Numbered from the stretch's first letter, positions 8,971-18,168 are shown. The stretch is 44,505 nt of DNA from Verrucomicrobiota bacterium (GCA_004293285.1 RDYF01000050.1:1-44505), one strand, 5' to 3'. The notes: generated by a model from the letters alone, not told the origin. Translations and numbers: made by a program.

Positions 8971-10374
8971 TCAAAAATTGGTCCACCGCTCATGTCGCAG
9001 CACTTCCTTGGGCACCAATTTCTTCCATCGCGCATCGTGGTGACGCCACATTTCCCGGACGTCGTAACTGCTGAATTTCATCAGTTCCGCATCGCCTTCC
9101 GCAATCGCCCGCACTTGACCAATCTCGATCAGATACTCGAGCAATTTGCGCTGTTGCACCGGAATGCGCGCGGTTTGCGCGGTGATGATGGCACCCGTCT
9201 CTTGGCACTGCATCGGATACACATACAAGCGCAAGCCGTTGCGCAGCATGCGACCAAAGGATTCTAGCAAGCCACCAGGCACTTCTTCATACCATTTTTC
9301 TTGGAACAATTCTTCGAGCAAGGGCACACCCAACACAATGCCCACGGGCTTGCGCGTGTGTCGTGTGACAAACTCACTCAATCGGAAGAAGCGCGCGTAT
9401 TTCGATACCAGCACATACTTGCCCAGCGCCTGCAAGACATCGGCGCGCGCCAAAAAGTCGACTTTGTTCACTGCTCCCTCGCAGGTTAGCAAGTTGTTCA
9501 TGGTGAGCTCCATCACCTCCAACGAAGCCGAAGCCTCGTCGCCAAAATCCTCACGGAATGCCGCCGAACCTCGCGCCAACATGTCCATGTGCAAGCGCGT
9601 CACGGGATCGAAACTGCCGCGTTTGAGCAAGACGGACTTGCCGTAAAAAATGTCTGCCGCCTGATGAATCGCTCCGTCAGGACCAAACAAGGCCGCGTCG
9701 GCCAAACCTTGCTCGACCAGACTCAACGCACACACGCGATCCTGAAATTCCTCGGCACGAAAAACCGATCCTTCTACTTGAAACATGTCGATTTCCACGC
9801 GCCGACGATCCAAACCTTCCATCAGAACGCGCATCATTTCCACTGGCGACTCGCGATGATAAAATGCCGCGGTCAACAGGTTAACGCCCAAAATCCCTAA
9901 CGCCGCCGCTTGTTCGGCGTTGGTATCGTCTAACAAACGCACGTGCAACACGATCTGCTGCACTTCGCCTTTGGGCTCGGGCTGAAATCTCACGCCCATC
10001 CAACCTTGGCAGCCACTGCTATCGACATCGCGAAAGCCCCGCGCACGCACCGTATCGGCCAGAGCAAAAAACGTCGTCTGCTCGCCGCGCTGACCGGCCA
10101 GGCGCTGCTCGAGAATCGCATACTCATGATGCAGCATTTGCTTCAAGCGCTCCACCGAGACGTAGCGTCGACTTTTGCCGTAAATTTCATCGCTAAAGGT
10201 CATGTCGTAGGCCGACATGGTCTTCGCAATCGTCCCCGCCGCCCCACCGGCCCGGAAAAACCAATTGGCGATTTCTTGCCCAGCTCCAATCTCCGCAATG
10301 GTGCCGTAGCGCAAAGGATCCAGATTGATCGCCAACGCTTTTTCTAAAGTTCCTTTTCTCATCGTGACACTCAT
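8971..10374 (-). CDS. Conserved cytosolic protein of unknown function
   Basis: A 467-residue protein if started at the ATG at 10374; the frame could also use the ATG at 10362, or GTG at 10413. No signal peptide or membrane helix. The start 'MRKGTLEKALAINLDP..YGTIAEIGAGQE' and segments such as 'AGTIAKTMSAYDMTFSDEIYG' and 'LHVRLLDDTNAEQAAALGILGVNLLTAAFY' are, as far as I recall, conserved in a family found in several phyla without known function; some database entries for it carry the name TonB-dependent receptor, which nothing in this soluble sequence supports. It follows the SH3-like gene by 42 bases, suggesting co-expression. Confidence 0.75.
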   Translation of the reverse strand: MSVTMRKGTLEKALAINLDPLRYGTIAEIGAGQEIANWFFRAGGAAGTIAKTMSAYDMTFSDEIYGKSRRYVSVERLKQMLHHEYAILEQRLAGQRGEQTTFFALADTVRARGFRDVDSSGCQGWMGVRFQPEPKGEVQQIVLHVRLLDDTNAEQAAALGILGVNLLTAAFYHRESPVEMMRVLMEGLDRRRVEIDMFQVEGSVFRAEEFQDRVCALSLVEQGLADAALFGPDGAIHQAADIFYGKSVLLKRGSFDPVTRLHMDMLARGSAAFREDFGDEASASLEVMELTMNNLLTCEGAVNKVDFLARADVLQALGKYVLVSKYARFFRLSEFVTRHTRKPVGIVLGVPLLEELFQEKWYEEVPGGLLESFGRMLRNGLRLYVYPMQCQETGAIITAQTARIPVQQRKLLEYLIEIGQVRAIAEGDAELMKFSSYDVREMWRHHDARWKKLVPKEVLRHERWTNF

Positions 10375-10416
10375 GGAATCGATTGATCTTGCCTGCTGAC
10401 GCGCTCGACACACGCC

Positions 10417-10782
10417 TTACACGATCTCCCTTAGCAGATAGTCTGCCACCCAGCCACAATTTCCCTGCTCATTGCGACACCAGTGCCAACGATGGATTTG
10501 ACGCGCTGATTCGAGCACGTCGCCACGCTTGAGTGACAGCACGGTGGGATCGTACGAAGCCGTCACGCGAAAGTATCCACCGCCCAGAGACTGAAGAATT
10601 TCCTCGGGCACGTATCCTTTGGTACCCTCGGGACTCTCCGCCCAGACCCAACCCGGCCAAGTCGCATCAGCCACACCCGTCGTTACGACATCGCCTTCTT
10701 CTAGGAACAACGGCGCACTGTCTCGATCTTCGTAATCCGCAGTTCCGCCGCTGAGTGTGACAACGGACGTCAGATTTTTCAT
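10417..10782 (-). CDS. Small protein with two SH3-like segments
   Basis: A 121-residue protein starting at the ATG at 10782 ('MKNLTSVVTLSGG'); a longer frame to 10815 is less likely because its extra residues are not protein-like. Two similar halves, about residues 25-65 and 70-118, have the bacterial SH3 pattern with 'LFLEEGDVVTT...WVWAESPEGTKGYVPEEIL' and 'LSLKRGDVLES...WHWCRNEQGNCGWVADYLL'. SH3b-like domains bind peptides or cell-wall glycans; here there is no signal peptide, so it is probably cytoplasmic. It precedes the unknown 467-residue protein and diverges from the symporter gene, with 49 bases between. Confidence 0.75.
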   Translation of the reverse strand: MKNLTSVVTLSGGTADYEDRDSAPLFLEEGDVVTTGVADATWPGWVWAESPEGTKGYVPEEILQSLGGGYFRVTASYDPTVLSLKRGDVLESARQIHRWHWCRNEQGNCGWVADYLLREIV

Positions 10783-10831
10783 GATCCGATTTTGCCATTG
10801 CGCCTGGCCTCGCAATACCTAGCTTAGAAGC

Positions 10832-12121
10832 ATGTTCCTGATTCTCGCCCGCTGGCAATCGCTCCCACTCTACCTACGCACTCTCATCGGCATGGCCATC
10901 GGCACGGTCGTCGGACTCTGGCAAGGCCCCGACGCTGTCTCTCTCGCCAAGCCCGGCAGCATTCTCATGGGCCTCCTGCAAATGCTCGCCGCTCCCGTGG
11001 CTTTTTTTGCCATTGTGCATGCACTCATTAGCACCACGATCGAAAAGGGCAAAACCCCTCAGCTGATCCGCTTGCTTGTGACGAATACCATCGCCGCGAT
11101 TGTCATCGGACTCACGGTTGCCAATCTGATTCAACCCGGAAAACGCAATACGCTGGAAAAGGAACAAGCCCAAATCACCGCACAAGCCGCACAAATGCAG
11201 GACTCGCTGCTGGCGGCGAAACAAAGTGCCGAGGAAGCGACGTTGTTGGATAGCCTCTATCACATTCTCGACCGACTCCCCAAAACGGTGCTGGGACCAT
11301 TTACCGATGGCAATGTGCTCGGCGTCATCGTGCTCGCCATGATGCTCGGAATCGCACTGCGCAAGGTTTCCCCGAATCTTCCGGCGACGGCCTCTGTGGT
11401 GAAGGTTTTCATGGATGCTTTCATCGCCATGCTCCACTGGATTGTCCAGTTGGTGCCTTTCATTGTCCTCGGTGTCGTCGCGGCAGAAGTCGGCCAACAC
11501 GGCTTTAGCTCGTTTGTCAATTTGCTCTGGCTAGTGGTGGCAGTGATTGCCGCTCTCGCCCTGCAATTCAGCTACTACATGCTGCGCATCCGTCTGCAAT
11601 CTTGGGTCACACCAGGCTTGCTGATCCGCCAGTGCCGCGATGCTTTGACCATGGCGTTTTCGACAGCGAGTTCGACGGCGACGATGCCTCTGACGTTTGA
11701 ATGCCTGCGCAACAACCTGAAACTGCGCAAGCAATCGGCGAATCTCGGCGCGCTGGTCGGGGCGAATTTCAACAATGACGGCACCGCCCTCTACGAAGCC
11801 ATGGCCGCTCTGTTCATCGCGCAATTGTGCGGGATCGAACTGGATTTCACCCAGCAACTCGTGGTGGTCTTCTGCTCCATGGCCGCCTCGGTCGGAGCCG
11901 CGGGCATTCCTTCTTCCGGATTGCTGACGATGACTCTCGTGCTCACAGCCGTAGGACTTCCGCTGGAATACAGCCTCTTGCTGATTCCCGTCGATTGGTT
12001 CCTCGACCGCTTTCGCACGATGATCAATGTCAGCGGCGACATGTGCGTCGCTTGTGTGCTCGATGGCAAAACGCCGGAGCTCGATCAAACTTCGCCCGCG
12101 AGCACGTCGTCGAGCGTCTGA
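10832..12121 (+). CDS. Dicarboxylate/amino acid:cation symporter (DAACS family)
   Basis: A 429-residue multi-pass membrane protein of the GltP/DctA/GltPh family, which couples uptake of glutamate, aspartate or C4-dicarboxylates to Na+ or H+. Visible family elements are 'GMAIGTVVGLW', 'LQMLAAPVAFFAIVHALIS', the first re-entrant hairpin serine-rich motif 'FSTASSTATMPLTFE', the NxDGT-type motif 'NFNNDGTALYEA' and the second hairpin 'SVGAAGIPSSGLLTMT', followed by 'PVDWFLDRFRTMINVSGD', the substrate-binding helix. The exact substrate cannot be read. Its last 37 bases overlap the 3' end of lysA on the other strand. Confidence 0.92.
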   Translation: MFLILARWQSLPLYLRTLIGMAIGTVVGLWQGPDAVSLAKPGSILMGLLQMLAAPVAFFAIVHALISTTIEKGKTPQLIRLLVTNTIAAIVIGLTVANLIQPGKRNTLEKEQAQITAQAAQMQDSLLAAKQSAEEATLLDSLYHILDRLPKTVLGPFTDGNVLGVIVLAMMLGIALRKVSPNLPATASVVKVFMDAFIAMLHWIVQLVPFIVLGVVAAEVGQHGFSSFVNLLWLVVAVIAALALQFSYYMLRIRLQSWVTPGLLIRQCRDALTMAFSTASSTATMPLTFECLRNNLKLRKQSANLGALVGANFNNDGTALYEAMAALFIAQLCGIELDFTQQLVVVFCSMAASVGAAGIPSSGLLTMTLVLTAVGLPLEYSLLLIPVDWFLDRFRTMINVSGDMCVACVLDGKTPELDQTSPASTSSSV

Positions 12122-13371
12122 CGCTTGCGCACCACTTTTGCTTCGTCGCCTTGCACCAAAATTTCCGCAGGCAGCGGACGGGTGTTGTAGTTGCTCGCCA
12201 TCACGAAACCATACGCACCGGCGGAGAGCAGAGCAATGACATCGCCCGGTTGAAAGTCGGGCATGGGACGATCCTGACAGAAAAAGTCGCCACTCTCGCA
12301 AATCGGACCCACCACATCAGCTTTGACCAGCTCGCCTTGCTTTTCGATCAAAGGAGCAATCTCATGGTGACCTTCGTAAAGTGCAGGACGAATCAGGTCG
12401 TTCATGCCGGCATCGACAATCTTGAAGGTCTTGGCGCTGCCTTTTTTCTCATACAAGCAACGCGTCAAGAGCACGCCGGCGTTGCCGACAATGTAACGCC
12501 CGGGCTCTAACAAAATTTTCAATCCTAGGTCGAGCAACAAAGGCACCACAGCGGCACCGTATTCTTCGATGGTCAGCGGCTTACTTTCCTCTTCCTTTTG
12601 TTCCCACCACTGGAGTTGACCCGAGGCGAGGGAGTCGTGGTAAACAATGCCAATCCCGCCACCGATGGACCAGAATTCGATCTGATGCTTGTCCTTGAGC
12701 GATTGCGCCAAGGGCTTGACTTTTTTCACTGCTTCGACAAAGGGCTGCACCGATGTCAGCTGCGAGCCAATGTGCATCTGCAAACCACGCATGCGCACGT
12801 TGGGCAGCTCGGCGCTTGCTTTGGCGTAGAGCGCTTCGATGGCATCGAAATCGATACCGAATTTGTTCTCGGACTTGCCGGTGGAAATGTACTTGTGCGT
12901 TTTGGCGTCGACATTCGGATTCACCCGCACCGCGGCAGGAGCAATCAGTCCCAGTTCGCCCGCCACTTGGTTGAGGTAAACGAGCTCGGCTTCGGATTCG
13001 ACGTTGAAGCAGTAAATGCCTTGTTGCAAAGCGTAGACAATCTCCTCACGGGTCTTGCCGACCCCAGCAAAGGTGCAGTGCGCTGGATCGCCACCCGCCT
13101 TGATCACGCGATACAGCTCGCCACCCGAAACGATGTCGAAGCCCGCACCCGCTTGCGCCAACAAACGCAGCACGGAAAGGTTGGAGTTCGCCTTGACCGC
13201 GTAGGCTACTTCGTGATCGAGCCCCTGCAGCGCGAGGTCGAGCCGACGATAGTGATCGAGAATGGTATTTCCCGAGTAGACATACAGCGGAGTGCCGTAT
13301 TGCTCCGCAAGGCTCTGGAGCGAGACGTTTTCACAATGAAGCTGACCATCGATGTAGGAAAAGGCGTGCAT
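12085..13371 (-). CDS. lysA: Diaminopimelate decarboxylase
   Basis: A 428-residue fold-type III PLP enzyme that converts meso-diaminopimelate to lysine, the last step of lysine synthesis. Lys60 in 'EVAYAVKANSN' is the PLP lysine; 'FDIVSGGEL', 'VNPNVDAKTHKYISTG', 'MHIGSQ', 'SIGGGIGI' and 'EPGRYIVGNAGVLLT' are present, and 'GPICESGDFFCQDR' contributes the catalytic Cys across the dimer. The start at 13371 gives the usual N-terminus. Its 3' end overlaps the symporter gene by 37 bases. Confidence 0.95.
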   Translation of the reverse strand: MHAFSYIDGQLHCENVSLQSLAEQYGTPLYVYSGNTILDHYRRLDLALQGLDHEVAYAVKANSNLSVLRLLAQAGAGFDIVSGGELYRVIKAGGDPAHCTFAGVGKTREEIVYALQQGIYCFNVESEAELVYLNQVAGELGLIAPAAVRVNPNVDAKTHKYISTGKSENKFGIDFDAIEALYAKASAELPNVRMRGLQMHIGSQLTSVQPFVEAVKKVKPLAQSLKDKHQIEFWSIGGGIGIVYHDSLASGQLQWWEQKEEESKPLTIEEYGAAVVPLLLDLGLKILLEPGRYIVGNAGVLLTRCLYEKKGSAKTFKIVDAGMNDLIRPALYEGHHEIAPLIEKQGELVKADVVGPICESGDFFCQDRPMPDFQPGDVIALLSAGAYGFVMASNYNTRPLPAEILVQGDEAKVVRKRQTLDDVLAGEV

Positions 13372-13444
13372 GGCGCGCGCACGCTAAACGCAAATCCACG
13401 GGTCGCCAAGTGAAAATCATCAACTCAGGCGATGGTCGACAGCG

Positions 13445-13876
13445 TCAGCTCTCGTCGATCGATAAACCCACCCACTCGCTCTCGGGATAGGAGGCCTGCG
13501 CGGTCAGGGAAATGCCGCCACGTGGCGAAAAATCTCCGCGCACGACCAGCTTTTTCGGCTTCAACGCGGCGATCAAATCCGCCAACACGCGGTTGACGAT
13601 TTCTTCGTTGAACGACGCCGTGTTGCGGAAGGAGGTGAGATAAAATTTCAGCGACTTGGTTTCCACACAAACCTCGTCGGGAATGTAGCGAATCTGCAAA
13701 CGCGCGGTGTCGGGCTGCCCGGTGACAGGACACAAGGAAGAAAACTCCGGAAAATCCAGATGCACCCAGTAGCGGTTCTGCGGACTGCGATTGGGGAAGG
13801 TCTCCAGCTTCGCCTCATCGGGCGATTGCGGCCAGCGGGTCTGCGAATTGCCCAGCAATGTCAAAGAGTCACTCAC
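13445..13876 (-). CDS. queF: NADPH-dependent 7-cyano-7-deazaguanine reductase
   Basis: A 143-residue protein of the short (unimodular) QueF type that reduces preQ0 to preQ1 in queuosine biosynthesis. It has the thioimide-forming Cys49 in 'FSSLCPVTGQPD' and the QueF motif 'ETKSLKFYLTSFRN' (about residues 72-85), followed by 'SFNEEIVNRVL'. The start is GTG at 13876; there is an ATG two bases upstream but out of frame. It lies 52 bases downstream of the SRPBCC gene, possibly in the same transcript. No other queuosine gene is present in the window. Confidence 0.93.
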   Translation of the reverse strand: MSDSLTLLGNSQTRWPQSPDEAKLETFPNRSPQNRYWVHLDFPEFSSLCPVTGQPDTARLQIRYIPDEVCVETKSLKFYLTSFRNTASFNEEIVNRVLADLIAALKPKKLVVRGDFSPRGGISLTAQASYPESEWVGLSIDES

Positions 13877-13928
13877 ATGCCCAACAAAGCAGCATTTGCT
13901 GCATCACGCAATGCCAAATGATAGCGGC

Positions 13929-14393
13929 TCAATCCGCCGTCGATCGCGCCCAAGCTCGGGTGCGACGATGCCGATACCAAAAAAGCACGACCAAATACGC
14001 TCGCACCAGGGTTTCGGAAACGCATTTTCCCCACCACGAACGACCCCATTGGTATTCCACTCGGTCGATCATCCGACAGTTCGCAGCATCGATGGCTTCG
14101 AATCGATGTTCGTGCTCGAATCGCTCAAAGGGTCCTTGGAGCATTTCATCGACCAAACGCAGCGGCTCTTCCACCACTTTCCAACGGCAAACCCAGCGCA
14201 TCGGAATCACTCCCCAGTCGCGCGCATGGATCTCGATCAAGCCCCCCTGTCGCGCGGGCACTTCGGTTTTGAGTTCGACAACGCGCAGGGTCGGCGGCAT
14301 CACATGATGTATGTTGTGCGGGTTGCTGTGAAACACAAAAAGCCGTGCGGCCGATGTCGGCACTTGGGTGGAAGCGGTAAAAAATGAACTCAT
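13929..14393 (-). CDS. SRPBCC-fold (START-like) protein
   Basis: A 154-residue protein starting at the ATG at 14393, which overlaps the TGA of the upstream gene by four bases (ATGA). The N-terminus 'SSFFTASTQVPTSAARLFVFHSNPHNIHHVMPPTLRVVEL' and later 'DEMLQGPFERFEHEHRFEAID..NCRMIDRVEYQWG' fit the polyketide cyclase/dehydrase-like helix-grip fold, seen in cell-division-inhibitor-annotated SRPBCC proteins that bind lipophilic ligands. The C-terminus is unusually Arg/Ala/Tyr-rich with a hydrophobic segment. The ligand is unknown. Confidence 0.75.
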   Translation of the reverse strand: MSSFFTASTQVPTSAARLFVFHSNPHNIHHVMPPTLRVVELKTEVPARQGGLIEIHARDWGVIPMRWVCRWKVVEEPLRLVDEMLQGPFERFEHEHRFEAIDAANCRMIDRVEYQWGRSWWGKCVSETLVRAYLVVLFWYRHRRTRAWARSTAD

Positions 14394-14668
14394 CGGATGT
14401 AGATCACTCTCCCTACCATCATCACCAACAAAAGCAAGGCCACCCCATACCAATACCAAGCAATTCCCGCAGGAAATCGCCATGAACTCTGGCTCGCCTT
14501 CTCCTCGTCGTCAGGCAAATCGAGCCCGTCATAGACTTCGTCTTGCTCCCAAGATGGCCGCGACTTTTTGGCTGCTGCCGGCACTTTGCGTCGTGCTATA
14601 CGCGCGCAATGCGGGCAAGGTCGACCCACTTGCGCATCTTGATCGCAGGTCGGACAACGATACTTCAT
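14390..14668 (-). CDS. Small zinc-ribbon membrane protein
   Basis: A 92-residue protein starting at ATG 14668, which overlaps the amidase stop by four bases (ATGA). The N-terminus 'MKYRCPTCDQDAQVGRPCPHC' has two Cys-x2-Cys pairs of a zinc ribbon; a charged linker follows, and one transmembrane helix (about residues 70-90) ends at 'VIYIR'. The function is unknown. Tight overlaps on both sides show it is translated with the amidase and SRPBCC genes. Confidence 0.75.
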   Translation of the reverse strand: MKYRCPTCDQDAQVGRPCPHCARIARRKVPAAAKKSRPSWEQDEVYDGLDLPDDEEKASQSSWRFPAGIAWYWYGVALLLLVMMVGRVIYIR

Positions 14669-15270
14669 CCGCGGTGGCGGAACTGCATGATGCCATCGGC
14701 AATCCCATCGGCTACCGCCTGACGATACCAAGCTCGACGCATCTTATCGCGTTCACGAGCATTGCTCACGAAGCCACACTCCACCAACACGGCAGGCATT
14801 TTGGCATTTCGGATGACATAATAACGAGCATACTTTGCACCACGATTTTCTCCACGCACGCGGCGCAGCATGCCTTGTTGCACGTAGGTCGCCAAATTGC
14901 GACTCCCTGAGGAATGGTAGAATGTCTCCAAACCGCTGGCCTCTCGGCGCCAGGTAAAATTGTAATGCACGCTCACAAAAATGGCGTTGCGATAGCGCGA
15001 AGACATCGAAACCCGCTGGGGCAAGGAAATGAAATAGTCACTCCGACGCAGCACCGCCGTGCGGAAACCTTTGCGCTTCAAGGTCGCCTCCAGACGCAGG
15101 GAAGTGTCCAAGCACAAATGCTTTTCGTAAATCCGACCCCACTGACATCCTTTGTCGTGACCTCCGTGACCAGGATCAATCACGACCGTGCTGAAATACC
15201 GCGCCTGCAATGGCGACGCCAGCAACAGGGTCATCACAGTTAGTGACAGATAGCGGTAAATGGCATTCAT
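14665..15270 (-). CDS. N-acetylmuramoyl-L-alanine amidase (Amidase_3)
   Basis: A 201-residue exported protein; the ATG at 15270 gives a clean signal peptide (to about Ala23), whereas an upstream TTG at 15309 would only add unlikely residues. The zinc ligands are in place: His35 in 'VIDPGHGGHD', Glu49 in 'IYEKHLCLD' and a His in 'AIFVSVHYNF'; the catalytic Glu is in 'MPAVLVECGFVSN'. It cleaves the amide bond between muramic acid and the stem peptide. It is shorter than AmiC-type enzymes and lacks an AMIN or LysM domain. Confidence 0.92.
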   Translation of the reverse strand: MNAIYRYLSLTVMTLLLASPLQARYFSTVVIDPGHGGHDKGCQWGRIYEKHLCLDTSLRLEATLKRKGFRTAVLRRSDYFISLPQRVSMSSRYRNAIFVSVHYNFTWRREASGLETFYHSSGSRNLATYVQQGMLRRVRGENRGAKYARYYVIRNAKMPAVLVECGFVSNARERDKMRRAWYRQAVADGIADGIMQFRHRG

Positions 15271-15361
15271 GCTTGAAGTGAGATAAGCAAGATTCGGACG
15301 AGTTGACAATCAAATTCAAGAAAAATGAAAATTTTATCATTTTCCCCACAAAATCGGCCTT

Positions 15362-16240
15362 TTAGTTGTAGGTATAGGGCGGACGCTCGGAAATTTTGCG
15401 AATTTGCGAACGCTCGGCTTCTGCCGCTTTGGCATCGTAGAGCACTGAGCCCGCAACCTTGACGGAGCCGTCGGCAAAGGTCATCAATCGCGGGTCACCT
15501 CCGCCACCGCGCTTGTGTAGGTCGCGACCGACAAATCGACCCTGCACATCGACGCGCGCATGAACGTAAAATTCTGGGGTCGCTAAGTACAACACGTGCA
15601 AGGTCTGCGTCCGATCCACCGCTGCCTGTGGTTTGCGGAAAAGCAAGGCCTCTCCTAAATTCAAGGTTTGCAGTGAAACTCCCGTTTTGCTGTCGATCAC
15701 CTGCGTGTAGAGCAGCGACCGACGTGAATTGGTGAAGTTGATCACCCGGAATTCATGCACTTTCCCGGGTCGACCCGCTACTCCGACTTTCTGCGACCAG
15801 TCGGGCCGCACGTTGGCGCAGTTGAAGAGCAGTCGATTGGAGATGAATCCGCTGCTGTCCGCACCACCACTGCGCACCAGTGCCGACACCGAATAAGTGC
15901 CCGGCTCGCGCAAATGATAAATCCCCGCAATGTCGATGGTCTTGCTCATGCTCTGACCCGAGGCAACTTTCACTGCGCCAAAGTTCGTTCGACCGAGCGA
16001 TGAGGCAGTTTCGCCATTGGCTTTTTTGACGACAAGATCCAGCCAGGGAGTCCGACCCTGATTCGCTAAGGTCAGGTCGGTACCTGTGTGGTTCGTAATC
16101 GTTACCGATACGAGAATCGCTTCCCCCGCAAGATACTGCGATTGATTCATGCGAATGTTGACCGCCAATTGCCCGTGAGCACTTGCCATCCCCAAGATCA
16201 GCCCCGCGAGAGAGCACCCGATTTTCCTCCACCGATTCAT
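15362..16240 (-). CDS. Exported protein of unknown function
   Basis: A 292-residue protein starting at ATG 16240; longer versions of the frame extend into the rpsP terminator and are unlikely. Signal peptide to about residue 23 ('SAHGQLAV'). The first half (about residues 24-120) is beta-rich and resembles an Ig-like or CARDB-type domain ('NIRMNQSQYLAGEAILVSVTITNHTGTDL...'), the second half has repeated beta-strands with 'EFYVHARVDVQGRFVGRD'. No enzymatic motif. It is 102 bases downstream of rpsP, with a strong terminator between them. Confidence 0.7.
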   Translation of the reverse strand: MNRWRKIGCSLAGLILGMASAHGQLAVNIRMNQSQYLAGEAILVSVTITNHTGTDLTLANQGRTPWLDLVVKKANGETASSLGRTNFGAVKVASGQSMSKTIDIAGIYHLREPGTYSVSALVRSGGADSSGFISNRLLFNCANVRPDWSQKVGVAGRPGKVHEFRVINFTNSRRSLLYTQVIDSKTGVSLQTLNLGEALLFRKPQAAVDRTQTLHVLYLATPEFYVHARVDVQGRFVGRDLHKRGGGGDPRLMTFADGSVKVAGSVLYDAKAAEAERSQIRKISERPPYTYN

Positions 16241-16281
16241 GGGCACGACACTAGACCTTTCGCTGGCTGGGTCAAGCACAC

Positions 16282-16314
16282 AAAAAAACCGCCGTCTCCC
16301 GAGGGAAACAGCGG
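16282..16314 (-). terminator. Rho-independent terminator of rpsP
   Basis: Minus-strand hairpin with a 12-bp stem (CCGCTGTTTCCC pairing with GGGAGACGGCGG, two G-U pairs) immediately followed by seven T residues. It starts 29 bases after the rpsP stop and separates rpsP from the next gene. Confidence 0.85.
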
Positions 16315-16342
16315 CATTTTTCGACATCAATGTCACCCAAGA

Positions 16343-16594
16343 TTACTTGGTCGCGGCAGTGCGAGCTTTGCGGATGATCGACTTCACGGTTTCCGATGGC
16401 TTCGCGCCATTGCCAATCCATTTGTCGGCAGCAGCCAGATCGATGTCGTAGTTCACGCCCTCTTTCATTGGGTCGTAGGTGCCAAGTTGTTCGATGAAAC
16501 GTCCATCGCGACGCACGCGGCTATCCACGGCAACGATTTTGTAATAGGGACGGTCAGCAGCTCCCTGGCGAGTAAGACGTAATGAAACGGCCAT
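16343..16594 (-). CDS. rpsP: 30S ribosomal protein S16
   Basis: An 83-residue small-subunit ribosomal protein S16, about family length. The N-terminus '[25 protein letters not shown]' and '[14 protein letters not shown]' are diagnostic. In many bacteria rpsP heads an rpsP-rimM-trmD-rplS operon; here it is followed by a strong terminator and an unrelated gene, so it is monocistronic in this genome. Confidence 0.96.
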   Translation of the reverse strand: MAVSLRLTRQGAADRPYYKIVAVDSRVRRDGRFIEQLGTYDPMKEGVNYDIDLAAADKWIGNGAKPSETVKSIIRKARTAATK

Positions 16595-16773
16595 AATGGT
16601 AAAGTGATTGTGGTGTGAAGTTGATGCCTGCGACGCAATTGGATGCGGGCGGGGCGCGGAAATTGCGAAAATCCTCCCAATTTGGCAAGAAGAATCTTCA
16701 AAATTTCAAAAAAAATTGCAACATCACATAGGCTACGCTTGCCACCGCCCCCCTGCCACGCTAGGGAATCGCC

Positions 16774-18168
16774 ATGCGTCTTTACGATACCTTAGCAAGA
16801 AAAATCAAGGATTTGTCGCCTGTCGATGGCCAGACTTTCCGGTTTTATTGCTGCGGTCCCACGGTCTATGGCCCCGCCCACATTGGCAATTTCCGCACTT
16901 TTGTACTGCAAGATGTCTTCCGTCGCACTCTGGAAACGGGCGGCACTCGCACGCTCCATGTCCGCAATTTGACGGATGTGGATGACAAAACAATCCGCGA
17001 ATCGCAACGACTCGGCCAATCGCTGCGCGATTTCACATCCGGCTGGACGAAGAAGTTTCATCACGACTGCGATCTCCTCCAATGTCTCCCTCCGCACATT
17101 GAACCGAGCGCGGTGGAGCACATTCCTCAACAGATCGATATGATTGCCAAGCTCGTCGAGAAAGGCCACGCTTACGCTTCGGACGATGGTTCGGTCTACT
17201 TTGACATCGCCTCTTTTCCGGAATATGGCAAGCTGTCGCACCTCGACGAACGCGAATTGGAACTCGGACGCACGCAGTCGCAACGCGCGAATGCCGATGA
17301 GTATGAAAAGCAAAGCGTCAGCGACTTTGTCCTGTGGAAATCCCGACGCCCCGAGGATGGCGAAAATTTTTGGAGTTCGCCCTGGGGAGAAGGCCGTCCT
17401 GGCTGGCACCTCGAATGTTCGGCGATGATCCGTGAATACCTCGGCGATACCTTCGACCTGCACAGTGGTGGTGTCGATCTGGTTTTCCCTCACCACGAAA
17501 ATGAAATCGCCCAAAGCCGCTGCACCTGCGGCGGACACTTCGCTGCGACTTGGTTCCATATCGCCCATTTGATGGTCGATGGCGGCAAAATGTCGAAGTC
17601 GCTCGGCAATCTCTACACTCTCGAAGACCTCGCCAAACACGGTTGGACGGCGATGGAAGTGCGCTATGTGCTCATCAGTGGTCACTATCGCAAACCGCTC
17701 AATTTCACGTTCGATAGTCTCCACGCCGCGCGCGAAGCTCTCGCGAAAATGACAAAGACGGCCCAACAACTCGCCGCCAAAGCCCCCACCGATGCCGTGC
17801 TCACGAGCATCGAATTCGGCCCCTTCCAAGCCGCGTGGGATGCGCTCAATGACGACCTCAACACCGCCGGCGCCCTCGGTGCCATTTTTACCGGACTGCG
17901 CGAGGCGACGAAGCTGGAAGGACTCGCTGCCGCCCAGGCCCTCGCGGCTTTCCACCGCGTCCTCCGCGCGCTGGGCTTGGTTCTTCCTGTCCTCGCTACG
18001 GAAAAAGAAATCGAAATCCCCGCTGAGATCCGCGCCCTCGCCGAACAACGCCTCGCTGTGCGCCAGGCCAAGGACTGGGGTCAGTCCGATGTCCTGCGCG
18101 ACCAACTCGCCGCCCTCGGCTGGACCATCAAGGACCGCAAGGACGGCTATGATTTGATCCCACAATAA
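16774..18168 (+). CDS. cysS: Cysteinyl-tRNA synthetase
   Basis: A 464-residue class I aminoacyl-tRNA synthetase charging tRNA-Cys. The HIGH-type motif is 'GPTVYGPAHIGNFRTF' with the zinc-binding Cys in 'FYCCGPTVYG'; 'GWHLECSAM', 'DLHSGGVDLVFPHHENEIAQS' and the KMSKS loop 'GGKMSKSLGN' are present. The C-terminal DALR-like region is complete ('RAEQRLAVRQAKDWGQSD'-like). It is followed after 40 bases by hemB on the same strand. Confidence 0.96.
   Translation: MRLYDTLARKIKDLSPVDGQTFRFYCCGPTVYGPAHIGNFRTFVLQDVFRRTLETGGTRTLHVRNLTDVDDKTIRESQRLGQSLRDFTSGWTKKFHHDCDLLQCLPPHIEPSAVEHIPQQIDMIAKLVEKGHAYASDDGSVYFDIASFPEYGKLSHLDERELELGRTQSQRANADEYEKQSVSDFVLWKSRRPEDGENFWSSPWGEGRPGWHLECSAMIREYLGDTFDLHSGGVDLVFPHHENEIAQSRCTCGGHFAATWFHIAHLMVDGGKMSKSLGNLYTLEDLAKHGWTAMEVRYVLISGHYRKPLNFTFDSLHAAREALAKMTKTAQQLAAKAPTDAVLTSIEFGPFQAAWDALNDDLNTAGALGAIFTGLREATKLEGLAAAQALAAFHRVLRALGLVLPVLATEKEIEIPAEIRALAEQRLAVRQAKDWGQSDVLRDQLAALGWTIKDRKDGYDLIPQ

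Noticed and set aside
10375..10413. GTG start at 10413 for the unknown 467-residue protein
   Set aside because: Extra residues are not like the family's N-terminus; ATG at 10374 is preferred.
13425..13733. A 102-residue minus-strand frame overlapping queF
   Set aside because: Lies in another frame of queF, which is an intact and well-recognised gene.
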